64,000 bases of DNA from Apibacter raozihei (GTDB taxonomy: Bacteria; Bacteroidota; Bacteroidia; Flavobacteriales; Weeksellaceae): positions 1,550,001 to 1,614,000 of the forward strand of contig NZ_CP034930.1 in the NCBI RefSeq assembly GCF_004014855.1, in the 5' to 3' direction. Every line of letters starts with the position of its first letter. Positions within the stretch are counted from its first letter, which is position 1. This document shows, piece by piece, positions 27,089 to 36,198 of the stretch. Under the pieces are notes generated by a model, which saw nothing but the letters and a program-made list of their open reading frames with translations, was not told where the DNA came from and did not search any database. Both the position numbers and the translations under genes were made by a program.

Positions 27089-27790
27089 ATGAAACAGCAA
27101 AATTTTAGTAGAAATTGTGCAGGTGTAATCCTGCTAAATCTTATTTTATTTTTTACATCATTAAATGCTCAGGTTACCATTGGTCATGGTACTGCCCCAG
27201 GAAAAGGTGCAATTTTAGAAATTAAAACCCAAAATGCTACTTCACCTGTTTCTGTTACTGACAATGCTAATATAACATCTACCCAGGGAGGGTTAGGCCT
27301 GCCAAGAGTAAAACTAGTTTCAAAGAATAGCTTACAGCCGTTTATTACTTCTGCTACGGCCGAAGAGAATATAACTCATGCGGGTTTAACAGTATATAAC
27401 ATCAATAATACTAATGGATTTGATTTGGGAGCTTATGTTTGGAACGGATCTGAATGGGAGGGAATGGGTTCTACAGTGTCTTCAGATAAAAAATGGTTTT
27501 ACATGCCTTCATTTAATTTAAGCATTACAGGTACAACTACTACTACATTTGATTTGTATGCTGAATATAAAAAGCAATTTACGCAGGCAGGCAATGCTCA
27601 ATATGTAGCAAGCGGCTCAACATCTATTCCTGTATATAGTTCAAGCGAATTGGATTACGTTGTAACTTATTATGATAATACGGTAGTTACTATTAATAAT
27701 ATTACCGCATCCGGTATTATGACCTATACTCCTACAGGAACAGCCCCTACAGCCTATTCATTAATCAATATAGTTTTTATTGTTAAATAA
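27089..27790 (+). CDS. Secreted protein of unknown function, first of a four-gene block
   Basis: I use the ATG at 27089; the longer frame starts with TTG. A signal peptide (about residues 1-28, ending LNAQ) precedes a 205-residue mature part that begins VTIGHGTAPGKGAILEIKTQN, an opening found in many exported Bacteroidota proteins, and continues with threonine- and serine-rich strands. No catalytic motif is visible. The stop codon lies 10 bases before the next gene, so the two are co-transcribed. A structural or adhesive surface role is plausible but not shown. Confidence 0.75.
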   Translation: MKQQNFSRNCAGVILLNLILFFTSLNAQVTIGHGTAPGKGAILEIKTQNATSPVSVTDNANITSTQGGLGLPRVKLVSKNSLQPFITSATAEENITHAGLTVYNINNTNGFDLGAYVWNGSEWEGMGSTVSSDKKWFYMPSFNLSITGTTTTTFDLYAEYKKQFTQAGNAQYVASGSTSIPVYSSSELDYVVTYYDNTVVTINNITASGIMTYTPTGTAPTAYSLINIVFIVK

Positions 27791-27800
27791 ATCTAAACCA

Positions 27801-29315
27801 ATGAGAAAGTTTAATTTGATCGTTAATTTTTTGATTTTTATTCTATTTGTTTCCACATACCTTACAGCACAAAATTATATGATTGTGAATAAAAATATTC
27901 GCAATCGTATAATTTCAAATGATCCTGCAGAAGGGGAATCGGATTGTGTATGGTTTAGTAATGGACAAAATATTCTAGTAGAACCAGGTATTACGTATTC
28001 TCAGGATGGAACTATTGGAATAACCCTAACAAAGGGGACTATATCATTAACGACTAATCAGATTGTAGGAGCTTCAGCATCAGGTGAATTCCAACTGATC
28101 TATACAGGATTAGATCGTTCAATTTATCCTACAAATCCGGTGGGGGGTATGTTCCGTATTGAAGTAAGGCTTCAGGGAACATTACCATCAGGAACTTCCA
28201 GTGGAACAACACTTCCGGTTTTAATAGATAAATTAGGAATTAATTCCTGTTCTCTGATAGTTGAAGCTTCAGAAGATCCTGTTCTCTTCAAACCTAATTC
28301 ACTATTATTTACCAGTGGAGTAGATGCTTTTAGTAGAGGGTTAAAATTAATTGCTACCAATCCAAATCAATGGGGGTATACTATTACGGAATCATCCAAA
28401 TTAATAAGACCCTTATATGAAAATGATCCATTATATTGGCCATTTATTGCTCGATGGATTCCTATTTCTGATACTCAGTTAAATCTTTCACCCCAATATA
28501 AAACCAGTAATTCCGATGATGTCTCTATCAGTCAATTAGTCTCTTTTGTAAATCCTACAAGAACAGAAGGAAGTTATAATATATTCGAAGCTAATTCAAC
28601 TAATTATCTTAGCTTTTTAAAACTCAATGATATAAAAAACTCAAGTTTGTTTTTTGCTGCATCTGCAGGACAAGGTTTAACCTGGTCACCTTATAAATCA
28701 TATGTCGCAGAAACAAACGTTACAGGATCATTATCCTTAACTCCTTCTGTTAGTCAGGACTTCGTTATCAGGCAAATACAATACGGAGCAGAAGCTTTTA
28801 CGGAAATAGGTTCGGATGTAAGACCTTTAAAACAAGGTGGAAGAGCTCCTTATAATTATTATAAAGTTCTTATTAATGAAGATACATTCAAGACAATTAA
28901 CTTTACTATCAGATCCAATGCTTCCTGGAGAGTTTATTTTGTTCCTATAGGTGGTACAACAGTAAATGATGGATTACTAACTTATTGCCTGAAGGATGAT
29001 GATAAAAATAATATCAATTTATCTCAGGGTCAGATCAAATATATAGAAACTCCTAAAGGGACAATTATAGATTATAATGTTTCCATGACAATAAAATCTT
29101 ATAATGATATGCAAAAGTCATTGACTGACGGAGGTTTTCCTGGATTAACACCTGCTACCTGGGATTTTACTATATGGTTATATTCAGTAGAAGACGAAGA
29201 CGGAACTTTTAAATTTGGCAATGATGACGATACTTCTGCCGGACCCAGACCTTTTATTCCTATAAGATTTCGATTTCTGCTGGCAGATGACTTTAATAAA
29301 GATGAAAGCAGATAG
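27801..29315 (+). CDS. Secreted beta-rich protein of unknown function
   Basis: The ATG at 27801 begins MRKFNLIVNFLIFILFVSTYLTAQ, a clear signal peptide; the longer frame starts with TTG inside the previous gene. The mature part (about 480 residues) is rich in serine, threonine and asparagine with alternating strands, two cysteines (one near residue 36 in 'GESDCVWF', one in 'INSCSLIV'), and no recognised enzyme motif. Repeated strand pairs such as 'SGEFQLIYTGLDRSIYPTNPVGGMFRIEVRLQGTLPSG' suggest Ig-like or fimbria-like folding. It is the second gene of the block downstream of the hybrid regulator. Confidence 0.72.
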   Translation: MRKFNLIVNFLIFILFVSTYLTAQNYMIVNKNIRNRIISNDPAEGESDCVWFSNGQNILVEPGITYSQDGTIGITLTKGTISLTTNQIVGASASGEFQLIYTGLDRSIYPTNPVGGMFRIEVRLQGTLPSGTSSGTTLPVLIDKLGINSCSLIVEASEDPVLFKPNSLLFTSGVDAFSRGLKLIATNPNQWGYTITESSKLIRPLYENDPLYWPFIARWIPISDTQLNLSPQYKTSNSDDVSISQLVSFVNPTRTEGSYNIFEANSTNYLSFLKLNDIKNSSLFFAASAGQGLTWSPYKSYVAETNVTGSLSLTPSVSQDFVIRQIQYGAEAFTEIGSDVRPLKQGGRAPYNYYKVLINEDTFKTINFTIRSNASWRVYFVPIGGTTVNDGLLTYCLKDDDKNNINLSQGQIKYIETPKGTIIDYNVSMTIKSYNDMQKSLTDGGFPGLTPATWDFTIWLYSVEDEDGTFKFGNDDDTSAGPRPFIPIRFRFLLADDFNKDESR

Positions 29316-29367
29316 AAGCACCTGTATTTTAAATTATTTAAAAACATAATCATTTAATATTAAATTT

Positions 29368-29934
29368 ATGAAAAAAAGAACATTAGTTTGGTTGCCGGGT
29401 ATCCTGTTTTCTTTATCAGGCTTACTATTGGTGAGTTGTAACAATGAAAATGAAACACAAGGTTTTGGCGAGATTCGCCCGGCTTCAGAGCTACTAGTAT
29501 CAAAATTAATATCTCCTCACGGAGGAATGATATATAAAGATCTGGCTGATTTGGAAAAATCATTTCAGGAAACGATGATGTCTATTTATGGTTCATCAGA
29601 GGGGTATTCGTTAATAAATATAAGTTATTATCCTGTAAAACAAGGATATGCTGCTTCCATAGAATATAAAACACCTCAAGGAAAAAAAGGGAATTATATT
29701 CTAACTAATTCCTTATTTAAATATGAAGGAGGTACACTAGCGATAATGGATGATAATTTTCAAGCATTAGGAAAAGAAGTAAAATCAGCAGTATCATTCA
29801 TATTATTTGGTGAACTTAATAAGGATCGAGAACCTCAAAACATTACGGGAAATTGGGATGAGGCATCTGAACAAATGATTTTTACAAATGAAGTTCCAAA
29901 TACAAATGCTAAATTAAGGTACAATACAAAATAA
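29368..29934 (+). CDS. Lipoprotein of unknown function within the secreted-protein block
   Basis: This 188-residue protein has a leader with lipobox LLVSC24, so it should be lipid-anchored. The mature part starts NNENETQGFGEIRPASELLVSKLISPHGGMIYKDLADLEKSFQETMMSIYGSSEGYSLINISYYPVKQG and has no known domain. It starts 52 bases after the preceding gene and ends 19 bases before the next. Being the only lipoprotein of the four, it could anchor the complex to the outer membrane; this is inference. Confidence 0.75.
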   Translation: MKKRTLVWLPGILFSLSGLLLVSCNNENETQGFGEIRPASELLVSKLISPHGGMIYKDLADLEKSFQETMMSIYGSSEGYSLINISYYPVKQGYAASIEYKTPQGKKGNYILTNSLFKYEGGTLAIMDDNFQALGKEVKSAVSFILFGELNKDREPQNITGNWDEASEQMIFTNEVPNTNAKLRYNTK

Positions 29935-29953
29935 GAAACTAAGATAAAAAATT

Positions 29954-31753
29954 ATGAACAAGATAATACTAACTTTTATAATAACAATTTTAGGTTTGTT
30001 TTCAACCCCAGAATTAAATGCTCAGTCATTCTTTTTTGTAATTGGACCTGATGGTTCGGTTAATAAAACACCGATTGTGGATACCATTCAGCCGGGTGAA
30101 TCGATTGCTGTTACTATTCTTTCCAGCGGTCCCTGGAGGATTGAAACTCCTGTATTTGGTGCGACAATTAGTCCTATGTCCGGTCCCGGTAACGGTCTTC
30201 CTCAGACAGTAACAATAACAGTGGATGCTTCCGCCCAGCCTGGAGATGTTATTAATTTAACATTTATCAATGGGCAGGTATATCCAACTAATCTGGTGGT
30301 AGGAAGCCCTCCTCATAATCCGGATAAATTTACCTGTCCCACACAGGAAATAGATGTTGTGCAGGGAAAAGCTTATGATGTAGCCTATACAGATTTGGTT
30401 AAATTGGAAGTCAATAATCCAAAAGGAGTATTTTTGAGTCAGGGTGAAGTTTTAGGAGAGCTTACCAACTTACCTGGAAGAGCTTATATTGTATATGGAG
30501 GAACCTCACAGACATATTTGCAGGGTAATCATTCTATTACAGTTCGTGTACGAGTGCAGGCGACAGTACCAGAAGGAACTTATGACATAAATTTAAATAG
30601 TCGTGAGGATATCTTATCTGAATGTAAGGTTAAAATCAAAGTAAAAACAGCAGGAAGCCTGACATTAAATTGTGGTAATGCAACCATTAATCCTTCAGAA
30701 TTTACTCAGGGAAGTAATGTAAATGCGAGCGTTGCCATACCTTATACAGCGACCAATCCTCCGGTCGTTTTTCCAGGAGCTACTATAGCGAGTACAGGAG
30801 TAACAGGGTTAACTTTAACAATTCCCCCGACAGCTATTACAAATATTTCCGGAACTATTACTGGAAGTATCACTGGAACGCCAACAACTTCTGGAGTAGC
30901 TACTTTTAACATTCCGGGGTTTTGTACAATATCAGTTAACGTAAAAGCATCTGTTCCACAAGAACTTTCAATAACTTGTCCTCCTGCTATTTCAGTGGAT
31001 CCGAATAAACCTTTTAACGAAGCAATAACTATAACATATACATTGAATTATGGAACTTTACCGGTCCCAGATCTTCTAGGTGCAGTTAACGGTTATACGG
31101 TTAAAGCAGATCCTACCGGACAGATCATGACAGCTCCGGGAGGAACGATCAAAGCAATAGTATCCGGTACAGCACCTGCAAGCGGACAAATTAAAATTCC
31201 AATTCTTATAGGAAATGAAACTTGTGAAGTTGTAGTTGATATCAAAAGACTGGAACCTCCTGCAGGATTTGGCTATTGGATATTTTACAGTACCGTTAAC
31301 AGAGGCTTTTTTCCGGTAAAACAAATTCCGGGAACCCAGAGATTTTATACACCTAAAAGATATGCTACTTATGATGAGGCTGCTAATGACCCTGACGTAC
31401 TTCTAATACAAACAAACATAAGGCTGAGTGTTACTCCTGATGTAAATATCGGACAGGTTCAGGTAAAGAAAAAAGATGGTTCTTCATTAACTAGCTCAGG
31501 ACAATCTGTTTTGACTACAGGTGGTAGAACCGGGGGAACAAGTTCTTTATATTTTGTTCCTTCACCTTATGGTTCTCAAAGTATAAAAACAGTATATACA
31601 AGCGATGGAAATGCTATGTTTAAAACTAACGGAGGAAACTATCAATCGATTTGTAGTGATACGTATTCTCCAGGAGAACTGTATTTCAGTACAGTACATG
31701 TACTAACTCCACAGTCCTGTTATGGATTAGTCTGGCCAAGTCGTTGGAAGTAA
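29954..31753 (+). CDS. Large secreted protein with BACON/Ig-like repeats
   Basis: The 599-residue protein has a signal peptide (1-24, ending LNAQ). The N-terminal part, 'IQPGESIAVTILSSGPWRIETPVFGATISPMSGPGNGLPQTVTITVDASAQPGD', has the pattern of BACON-type domains (Ig-like, often carbohydrate-associated). A middle stretch (about 235-430) holds two proline- and threonine-rich Ig-like repeats, each with 'L.C...I....F..' starts, namely 'LTLNCGNATINPSEF' and 'LSITCPPAISVDPNKPF'. The tail ends 'STVHVLTPQSCYGLVWPSRWK'. It is the last gene of the block and is followed by a strong terminator. It may be a secreted adhesin or glycan binder. Confidence 0.72.
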   Translation: MNKIILTFIITILGLFSTPELNAQSFFFVIGPDGSVNKTPIVDTIQPGESIAVTILSSGPWRIETPVFGATISPMSGPGNGLPQTVTITVDASAQPGDVINLTFINGQVYPTNLVVGSPPHNPDKFTCPTQEIDVVQGKAYDVAYTDLVKLEVNNPKGVFLSQGEVLGELTNLPGRAYIVYGGTSQTYLQGNHSITVRVRVQATVPEGTYDINLNSREDILSECKVKIKVKTAGSLTLNCGNATINPSEFTQGSNVNASVAIPYTATNPPVVFPGATIASTGVTGLTLTIPPTAITNISGTITGSITGTPTTSGVATFNIPGFCTISVNVKASVPQELSITCPPAISVDPNKPFNEAITITYTLNYGTLPVPDLLGAVNGYTVKADPTGQIMTAPGGTIKAIVSGTAPASGQIKIPILIGNETCEVVVDIKRLEPPAGFGYWIFYSTVNRGFFPVKQIPGTQRFYTPKRYATYDEAANDPDVLLIQTNIRLSVTPDVNIGQVQVKKKDGSSLTSSGQSVLTTGGRTGGTSSLYFVPSPYGSQSIKTVYTSDGNAMFKTNGGNYQSICSDTYSPGELYFSTVHVLTPQSCYGLVWPSRWK

Positions 31754-31792
31754 TAATTGTGGAGCTTTTTTTTCATTATACTTTTTAGATGG

Positions 31793-31818
31793 GGGCTGCA
31801 TTTAATGCAGCCCTTTTA
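31793..31818 (+). terminator. Terminator of the secreted-protein block
   Basis: GGGCTGCAT (31793-31801) pairs with ATGCAGCCC (31805-31813), loop TTA, followed by TTTTA. It is the strongest GC-rich hairpin in this area. Confidence 0.85.
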
Positions 31819-31851
31819 TATAAGGGTTTGCTTTTTAAATGCCAGAAAAAT

Positions 31852-32796
31852 CTAGTGTCTTTTTTCTCTCTTCTTTTTATTAAAATACAATACAATACAA
31901 AAAATGGTAAGTGTAATAATACCTGCAATAATGATGGCTATTCGAATTAGATCATTTCTATGCTTAGTAAGCATGTGGCTTATATCGTTTCCTTCTTCAA
32001 TAAATTGGGTATGATCCAGATCTTGGTGAATGTCCATCAAAGTTCTGTATCTTCGTTCAAATGATTCCGAAGAATATCCGTAAACCCTTGCTTCATCATA
32101 TACCCTTAAAGCAGAAGTAGTATCATTCAGCAGAAAGTATATATTACCTAAGTTAAACATTAATTCAGCAACTATGGGGTCCTTAGGTTTTATAAAAGTA
32201 ATCCTTTCATCCAGTTGATAAAAAATTTCTTTGGCTAGCTTTTTAAGTTTTTCTTCATTCAATCCGGAAGTGGGGATATTTTCATTTCCAAAGTCTTGTC
32301 CAATTAATGAAAGTGCAGTTGGGTTGGTTTCTCCTTTTATTTTAGCTTTTAAAATAGCTACATGAATCCATTCGGAACTCTCATGTGAAGTGGAATCTAT
32401 TTTCAAAGCTTTCTCTATCCATTGTAATGCATTTTCATTATCGCCAAGTAATTCATACGTTGTCCCCATATTGGCTGCAGTCGCATATAGTCCGGGTTCA
32501 ATTTTTTCGGCTTCGATAAATACTTCCAAAGCTTCATCCAAATGGTTTAGATAAACCAGATAAACTCCATAATTTATATAATCATTTATATTATGTTCAG
32601 AATTCCAACGATTATCATATTCCTCAAGTTTTTTCAAATATTCGGAATGTTGATTATTTGAATAGATACGTTGGGGTACAGGATGTTGTTCCTGAGATAC
32701 AAATGTTTTTCCTTCCTTGTTTACATGTATTTCATTTAAACAGGCTGGTAAATAAAGACTAAAAAAAGTACTGAAAAAGATCAAAAAATTTCTCAT
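31852..32796 (-). CDS. TPR lipoprotein with C-terminal membrane helix
   Basis: The 314-residue protein has a leader with lipobox LPAC19, helical TPR units (clearest at about 62-140: 'YINYGVYLVYLNHLDEALEVFIEAEKIEPGLYATAANMGTTYELLGDNENALQWIEKALKID'; further ones at about 200-240), and a C-terminal hydrophobic segment (about 284-305) followed by KKKREKRH. TPR proteins mediate protein-protein contacts. The gene points towards the secreted block and shares its terminator region, but is on the opposite strand. No partner is identified. Confidence 0.78.
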   Translation of the reverse strand: MRNFLIFFSTFFSLYLPACLNEIHVNKEGKTFVSQEQHPVPQRIYSNNQHSEYLKKLEEYDNRWNSEHNINDYINYGVYLVYLNHLDEALEVFIEAEKIEPGLYATAANMGTTYELLGDNENALQWIEKALKIDSTSHESSEWIHVAILKAKIKGETNPTALSLIGQDFGNENIPTSGLNEEKLKKLAKEIFYQLDERITFIKPKDPIVAELMFNLGNIYFLLNDTTSALRVYDEARVYGYSSESFERRYRTLMDIHQDLDHTQFIEEGNDISHMLTKHRNDLIRIAIIIAGIITLTIFCIVLYFNKKKREKRH

Positions 32797-33045
32797 AATA
32801 CAAAAGTAAAAATTTTAGCTTAAAAGTAATGATTTCAATCAGATAAAAACAATTTTTATAAAGATAAATATGCAATAGTTTAAATAATTGACTTTTGCTT
32901 AATATTTGGTAAGTTATTGAAATTTAGTAAGATGTTTTTTATATTATCTAAAAGTATTTGTAATTTTTTGTCAAACGAATCTATTTTTTATATCTGAGTA
33001 CGTACTGTTTAATAAATCGTTAGTTAATTCAATAAAACTATTGGT

Positions 33046-33433
33046 TTAATAATTATATTCTGTGTCTTTTACCGGTTGTAACCAAATTACCTTAGCGGTA
33101 TATGGGTTAGGACCTATGGTTATATGGGGCATGGATTTTTTTGAAGCAGTTCCATACCAGTGTTCCATATTAGGAGGGCATTTTATTGTTTCTCCTTTTT
33201 TATTATTTAAATTTGTTTTTCCATTTTCTGATATTAACCTTCACCATCTGTTACTAAAAGTATTTGTCCCCCTGATGATAGTGCCAATGAGTTCTAGCTC
33301 CTGGTTCAAATGTTACAGAACCAATACTTGTTTGATATATGCTTTCAGCCGGAACTAAATAATTAAGCCAAACCTTACCGGTAAAATATTCGTTTGTTCC
33401 TTTTTGTCCCTTCGGGAAAATAATGGATTTATA
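33046..33433 (-). pseudogene. Decayed cupin-domain gene (truncated, frameshifted)
   Basis: Read on the minus strand, pieces of a small cupin family protein are clear: 'IIFPKGQKGTNEYFTGKVWLNYLVPAESIYQTSIGSVTFEPGARTHWHYHQG', then after a frame change 'GQILLVTDGEG', and after another 'KGETIKCPPNMEHWYGTASKKSMPHITIG'. These match the metal-binding HxH and PxxxxHW parts of cupins. Defects include a shift at a run of five C near 33268-33272, in-frame stops around 33215-33240, and loss of the N-terminus at a stop near 33434. It abuts the truncated AraC gene head to head. Confidence 0.8.
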
Positions 33434-34058
33434 TCAGCCAATGGGACACGGATTGGTGTTCCATCCGGATTTGATTCGGGGTACTATACTTTTCAGGAGA
33501 ATTAAAGATTATACTTTTTCCAGCTATCTTACTCATGAAGCTTTACATTTATCTGCGCAGGAACGTTCACTTGTGTTGGATTGTTTTGCTAATATTTCCA
33601 GAGAATTGTTACATGGATTTGATAAGCACAGTAAAAGATTAATAGCTTCACATATCGAATTGTTTCTTAATTATTGTGAATGTTTCTATGATAGACAATT
33701 TATAACGCGTGAAAATGTCAATAAAGGAACATTACAAAAATTCAAAAAATTATTAAATAATTATTATACAACTGAGCTGCCATTGAAAAAATGTTTTCCA
33801 TCAGTTGCTTACTGTGCGGATCAATTGCATTTATCGTCAAATTATTTTGGAGATCTAATAAAAAAGGAAATGGGTAAATCTGCACAGGAATATATTCAGA
33901 ATAAAATTATAAAGGTAGCTAAAGACAAAGTTTTCGATAAAAATAAAACAATAAATGAAATTGCTTATGAGCTGGGGTTTAAATACCCCCAACATTTTAG
34001 CAGACTTTTTAAAAGTCGTGTAAGCTATATGCTCAGCGAATATATAAAATCAAACTAA
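33423..34058 (+). pseudogene. N-terminally truncated AraC-family regulator
   Basis: The 211-codon frame reads as the C-terminal two thirds of an AraC-type regulator: from 'GLVFHPDLIRGT' through 'ALHLSAQERSLVLDCF', 'DKHSKRLIASHIELFLNYCECFYDRQFITRENVNKG' to the helix-turn-helix pair 'SVAYCADQLHLSSNYFGDLIKKEMGKSAQEYIQ' and 'TINEIAYELGFKYPQHFSRLFKSRV'. Intact relatives are about 300 residues and carry an N-terminal cupin-like sensor of about 100 residues, which is missing here. The ATG at 33423 is fortuitous. The DNA-binding half could still be made, but its signal-sensing part is gone. A deletion joining this gene to the cupin remnant is the simplest explanation. Confidence 0.75.
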
Positions 34059-34147
34059 TAATATTTTTGTTGGTTTACTTTTAAATAGTAATTAATATTA
34101 TAGGTATTTTTGAACATTCATTGATTGATTAAAAACAAATAGGTATA

Positions 34148-34660
34148 ATGAAATATATTTTCAGGCAGGCTAAAAGTGAAGATTCGGCGCAGATATGGAC
34201 CATTTTAGAAAAAGCTATCCAACGAAGAAAAGAGGAAGGAAGTGAGCAATGGCAGGATGGATATCCTAACCCATCGGTTATCAAAAGTGATATAGAAGAT
34301 CAACACGGTTATGTTTTAGCTGATAATGATACGGTTATTGCTTACTGTGCTTTGCTAGTCAACGATGAGCCTGCTTATGCTGATATAAAAGGTAAATGGT
34401 TGACTAACGGTGATTTTGTTGTATACCATCGGGTAGCTGTTTCAGAAGATTATTTAGGCAAAGGATTAGCTGTGAAATTATTACAATGCATTGAGGATTT
34501 TGCACGGGAAAAGAATATTTATAGTGTTAAAGCAGATACTAATTTTGATAATGCCGGAATGTTACGCATATTTGAAAAGCTAGGATATGTGTATTGTGGA
34601 GAAGTTTATTTTAGAGGGGGGACAAGAAAAGCTTTCGAGAAAAAGCTTATCAATAATTAA
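34148..34660 (+). CDS. GNAT-family N-acetyltransferase
   Basis: The 170-residue protein has the GNAT fold: opening strand 'KYIFRQAKSEDSAQIWTILEKAIQRRKEEG', the acetyl-CoA loop 'VAVSEDYLGKGLAVKLLQCIEDFA' (Q/RxxGxG/A pattern as LGKGLA) and the C-terminal 'VKADTNFDNAGMLRIFEKLGYVYCGEVYFRGGTRKAFEKKL'. The family transfers an acetyl group from acetyl-CoA to an amine; the substrate cannot be told. It is likely a single-gene unit with a terminator hairpin just after it. Confidence 0.87.
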   Translation: MKYIFRQAKSEDSAQIWTILEKAIQRRKEEGSEQWQDGYPNPSVIKSDIEDQHGYVLADNDTVIAYCALLVNDEPAYADIKGKWLTNGDFVVYHRVAVSEDYLGKGLAVKLLQCIEDFAREKNIYSVKADTNFDNAGMLRIFEKLGYVYCGEVYFRGGTRKAFEKKLINN

Positions 34661-34687
34661 TAAGGTTAACCCTCTTTATTTAAATAA

Positions 34688-34715
34688 AAACACCCAACGT
34701 TATAGTTTGGTGTTT
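34688..34715 (+). terminator. Terminator after the first GNAT gene
   Basis: AAACACC (34688-34694) pairs with GGTGTTT (34709-34715), with AAC/GTT further inside. It is followed by a weak T-run. Confidence 0.5.
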
Positions 34716-35440
34716 CAGGTGTTTAAATTTATTTGGATGGAATTGTAGGGATAGAATAAACGCTGTTAATTTAAATATTATTTCACCTTAATAGTAGAAG
34801 AACTGATAAGTTGGAATCCGAAATTATTGCAAAAACTTGTTTATGATATACCTGCTGGGCGTTAAGGTAGCTCTAAAGAAGCAGGAAAAGTTGTGATGTG
34901 CTTTATAATTTAAGATAGTCCTGTTAAATTTGTAAATAGAAGCGTTACTATTCATTAGATCATTTTGCTAAGATTAAAAGGGTGTAGGATATATTTTCAT
35001 ATATAAGGATGTACATGATTTTTATATAACTTTATCAAACCTATATTAGGTAAAGAATATTATTCAGCTCTTAATGAAATCTACTACATTAAATTTTGAG
35101 ATTAAAACTTTATGTATAATCTGATAAAGGATAAAATAGCTTCTCATACAGAGTGTAATCTGGATTGATTCAAAAGGAATTTTAATAAGCTAAGTGAATA
35201 ATCTCTTTTAAAGTGGCTCATATAGAAATGATTATAAAAAGCACATAAATAATTAAAGATGAAGTATAAAAAATTGTAGGAGATCAATTATGATTTTAGA
35301 TTCAAAAATTGTTTTTTAACAACACTTAAGATACATAAAGGTTTCCAGTGAGGTTTGAAAAAGACTATATTGCGTTAACAACTTTGATTAAAATCAGAGA
35401 AAAGATTTAAAAGATTAAGTAGTAAAATCGGTAATAATAC
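34716..35440. other. Gene-free, apparently decayed region
   Basis: About 720 bases between the two acetyltransferase genes with stops in all frames. Short readable pieces (for example 'MYNLIKDKIASHTECNLD' followed by a stop near 35110-35170) suggest an old coding region broken by many stops, but I cannot identify the ancestor. Confidence 0.45.
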
Positions 35441-35470
35441 AAAAAAGAAGCAATAATTCTTTTGTTTCTT
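35441..35470 (-). terminator. Terminator after the second GNAT gene
   Basis: On the minus strand AAGAA-A-CAA pairs with TTG-C-TTCTT (35470-35462 with 35453-35445) around the loop, followed by TTTTTT. It ends the gene at 35489. Confidence 0.65.
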
Positions 35471-35488
35471 AAGTTTTTAAAAAATAGA

Positions 35489-35923
35489 TTAATTCTTCAC
35501 ATTTAATGTCATATGTAATATTGGATAGTCTTTTCCCTCTCCATCGAGTTCAGATCTACTTTGAGTAACGAACTTCATATGTTTGTAAAAGTCTACAGCC
35601 TGCCTATTCTGCTCATTAACATCTACCTTGATCACACCTAAATTGTCAATAACGTATTCAAGCAACCTGCGACCAACTCCAATTCCTCTAAAATCATTAT
35701 GAACAAACAACATTTCAATATTTTCTTCTGCAATTCCAATAAATCCAATTAAAATTTCGTCTTTTTCTAACCCTAACAATTCGACATACTGAAAGTAGGT
35801 AAATAAATTGCTTTTATAATGTAAAAAAACTTCTTTTTTTAAAAAATTGTGGGTGTTGATAACTGCACTTTCCCAGATTTCAACTAAACGTAAATATTCA
35901 TTTTTTTTAATTTTTCTAATCAT
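35489..35923 (-). CDS. GNAT-family N-acetyltransferase
   Basis: I start at the ATG 35923 (MIRKIKKNEYLRLVEIWESAV), the normal beginning of this family; a longer frame adds 17 hydrophobic residues with no support. The 144-residue protein has the acetyl-CoA loop 'LFVHNDFRGIGVGRRLLEYVI' (RGIGVG) and the closing 'VNEQNRQAVDFYKHMKFVTQSRSELDGEGKDYPILHMTL', which resembles the YjaB/RimI-like 'GRSELDxxGRxYPL' pattern. Substrate unknown. It is in a region otherwise poor in intact genes. Confidence 0.88.
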   Translation of the reverse strand: MIRKIKKNEYLRLVEIWESAVINTHNFLKKEVFLHYKSNLFTYFQYVELLGLEKDEILIGFIGIAEENIEMLFVHNDFRGIGVGRRLLEYVIDNLGVIKVDVNEQNRQAVDFYKHMKFVTQSRSELDGEGKDYPILHMTLNVKN

Positions 35924-36145
35924 TTTTATAAATTTTAAAATGCAAAGTTCAAAATAAAAGAAAATTAAAACCAAATCTAAGTTGAAAAATCCGTTTTCTT
36001 TTTATTAATGTAAATATGCTATCTAAGGCTTGTATGCTTCAATGATTAACAACCTTAATTTGGTAGCATTTTTTAATTTTTCTCAGATAACTTCAATTGT
36101 TATCTAAAGTACAGATTATCACAGATTGCTTTATAAAAAAGTAAA

Positions 36146-36170
36146 CCATATAAATACCTGATTTATATGG
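36146..36170 (-). terminator. tmRNA terminator
   Basis: A perfect 10-base-pair stem, CCATATAAAT (36146-36155) with its complement (36161-36170), loop ACCTG. On the minus strand it is followed by TTTACTTTTTT and lies just after the tmRNA 3' end. Confidence 0.8.
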
Positions 36171-36198
36171 CTTTCTCTTTTTTTTAATTCTAAAAAAG

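Noticed and set aside
33062-33358. 98-codon open frame on the plus strand
   Set aside because: It runs over the decayed cupin gene on the other strand; its translation has no family pattern.
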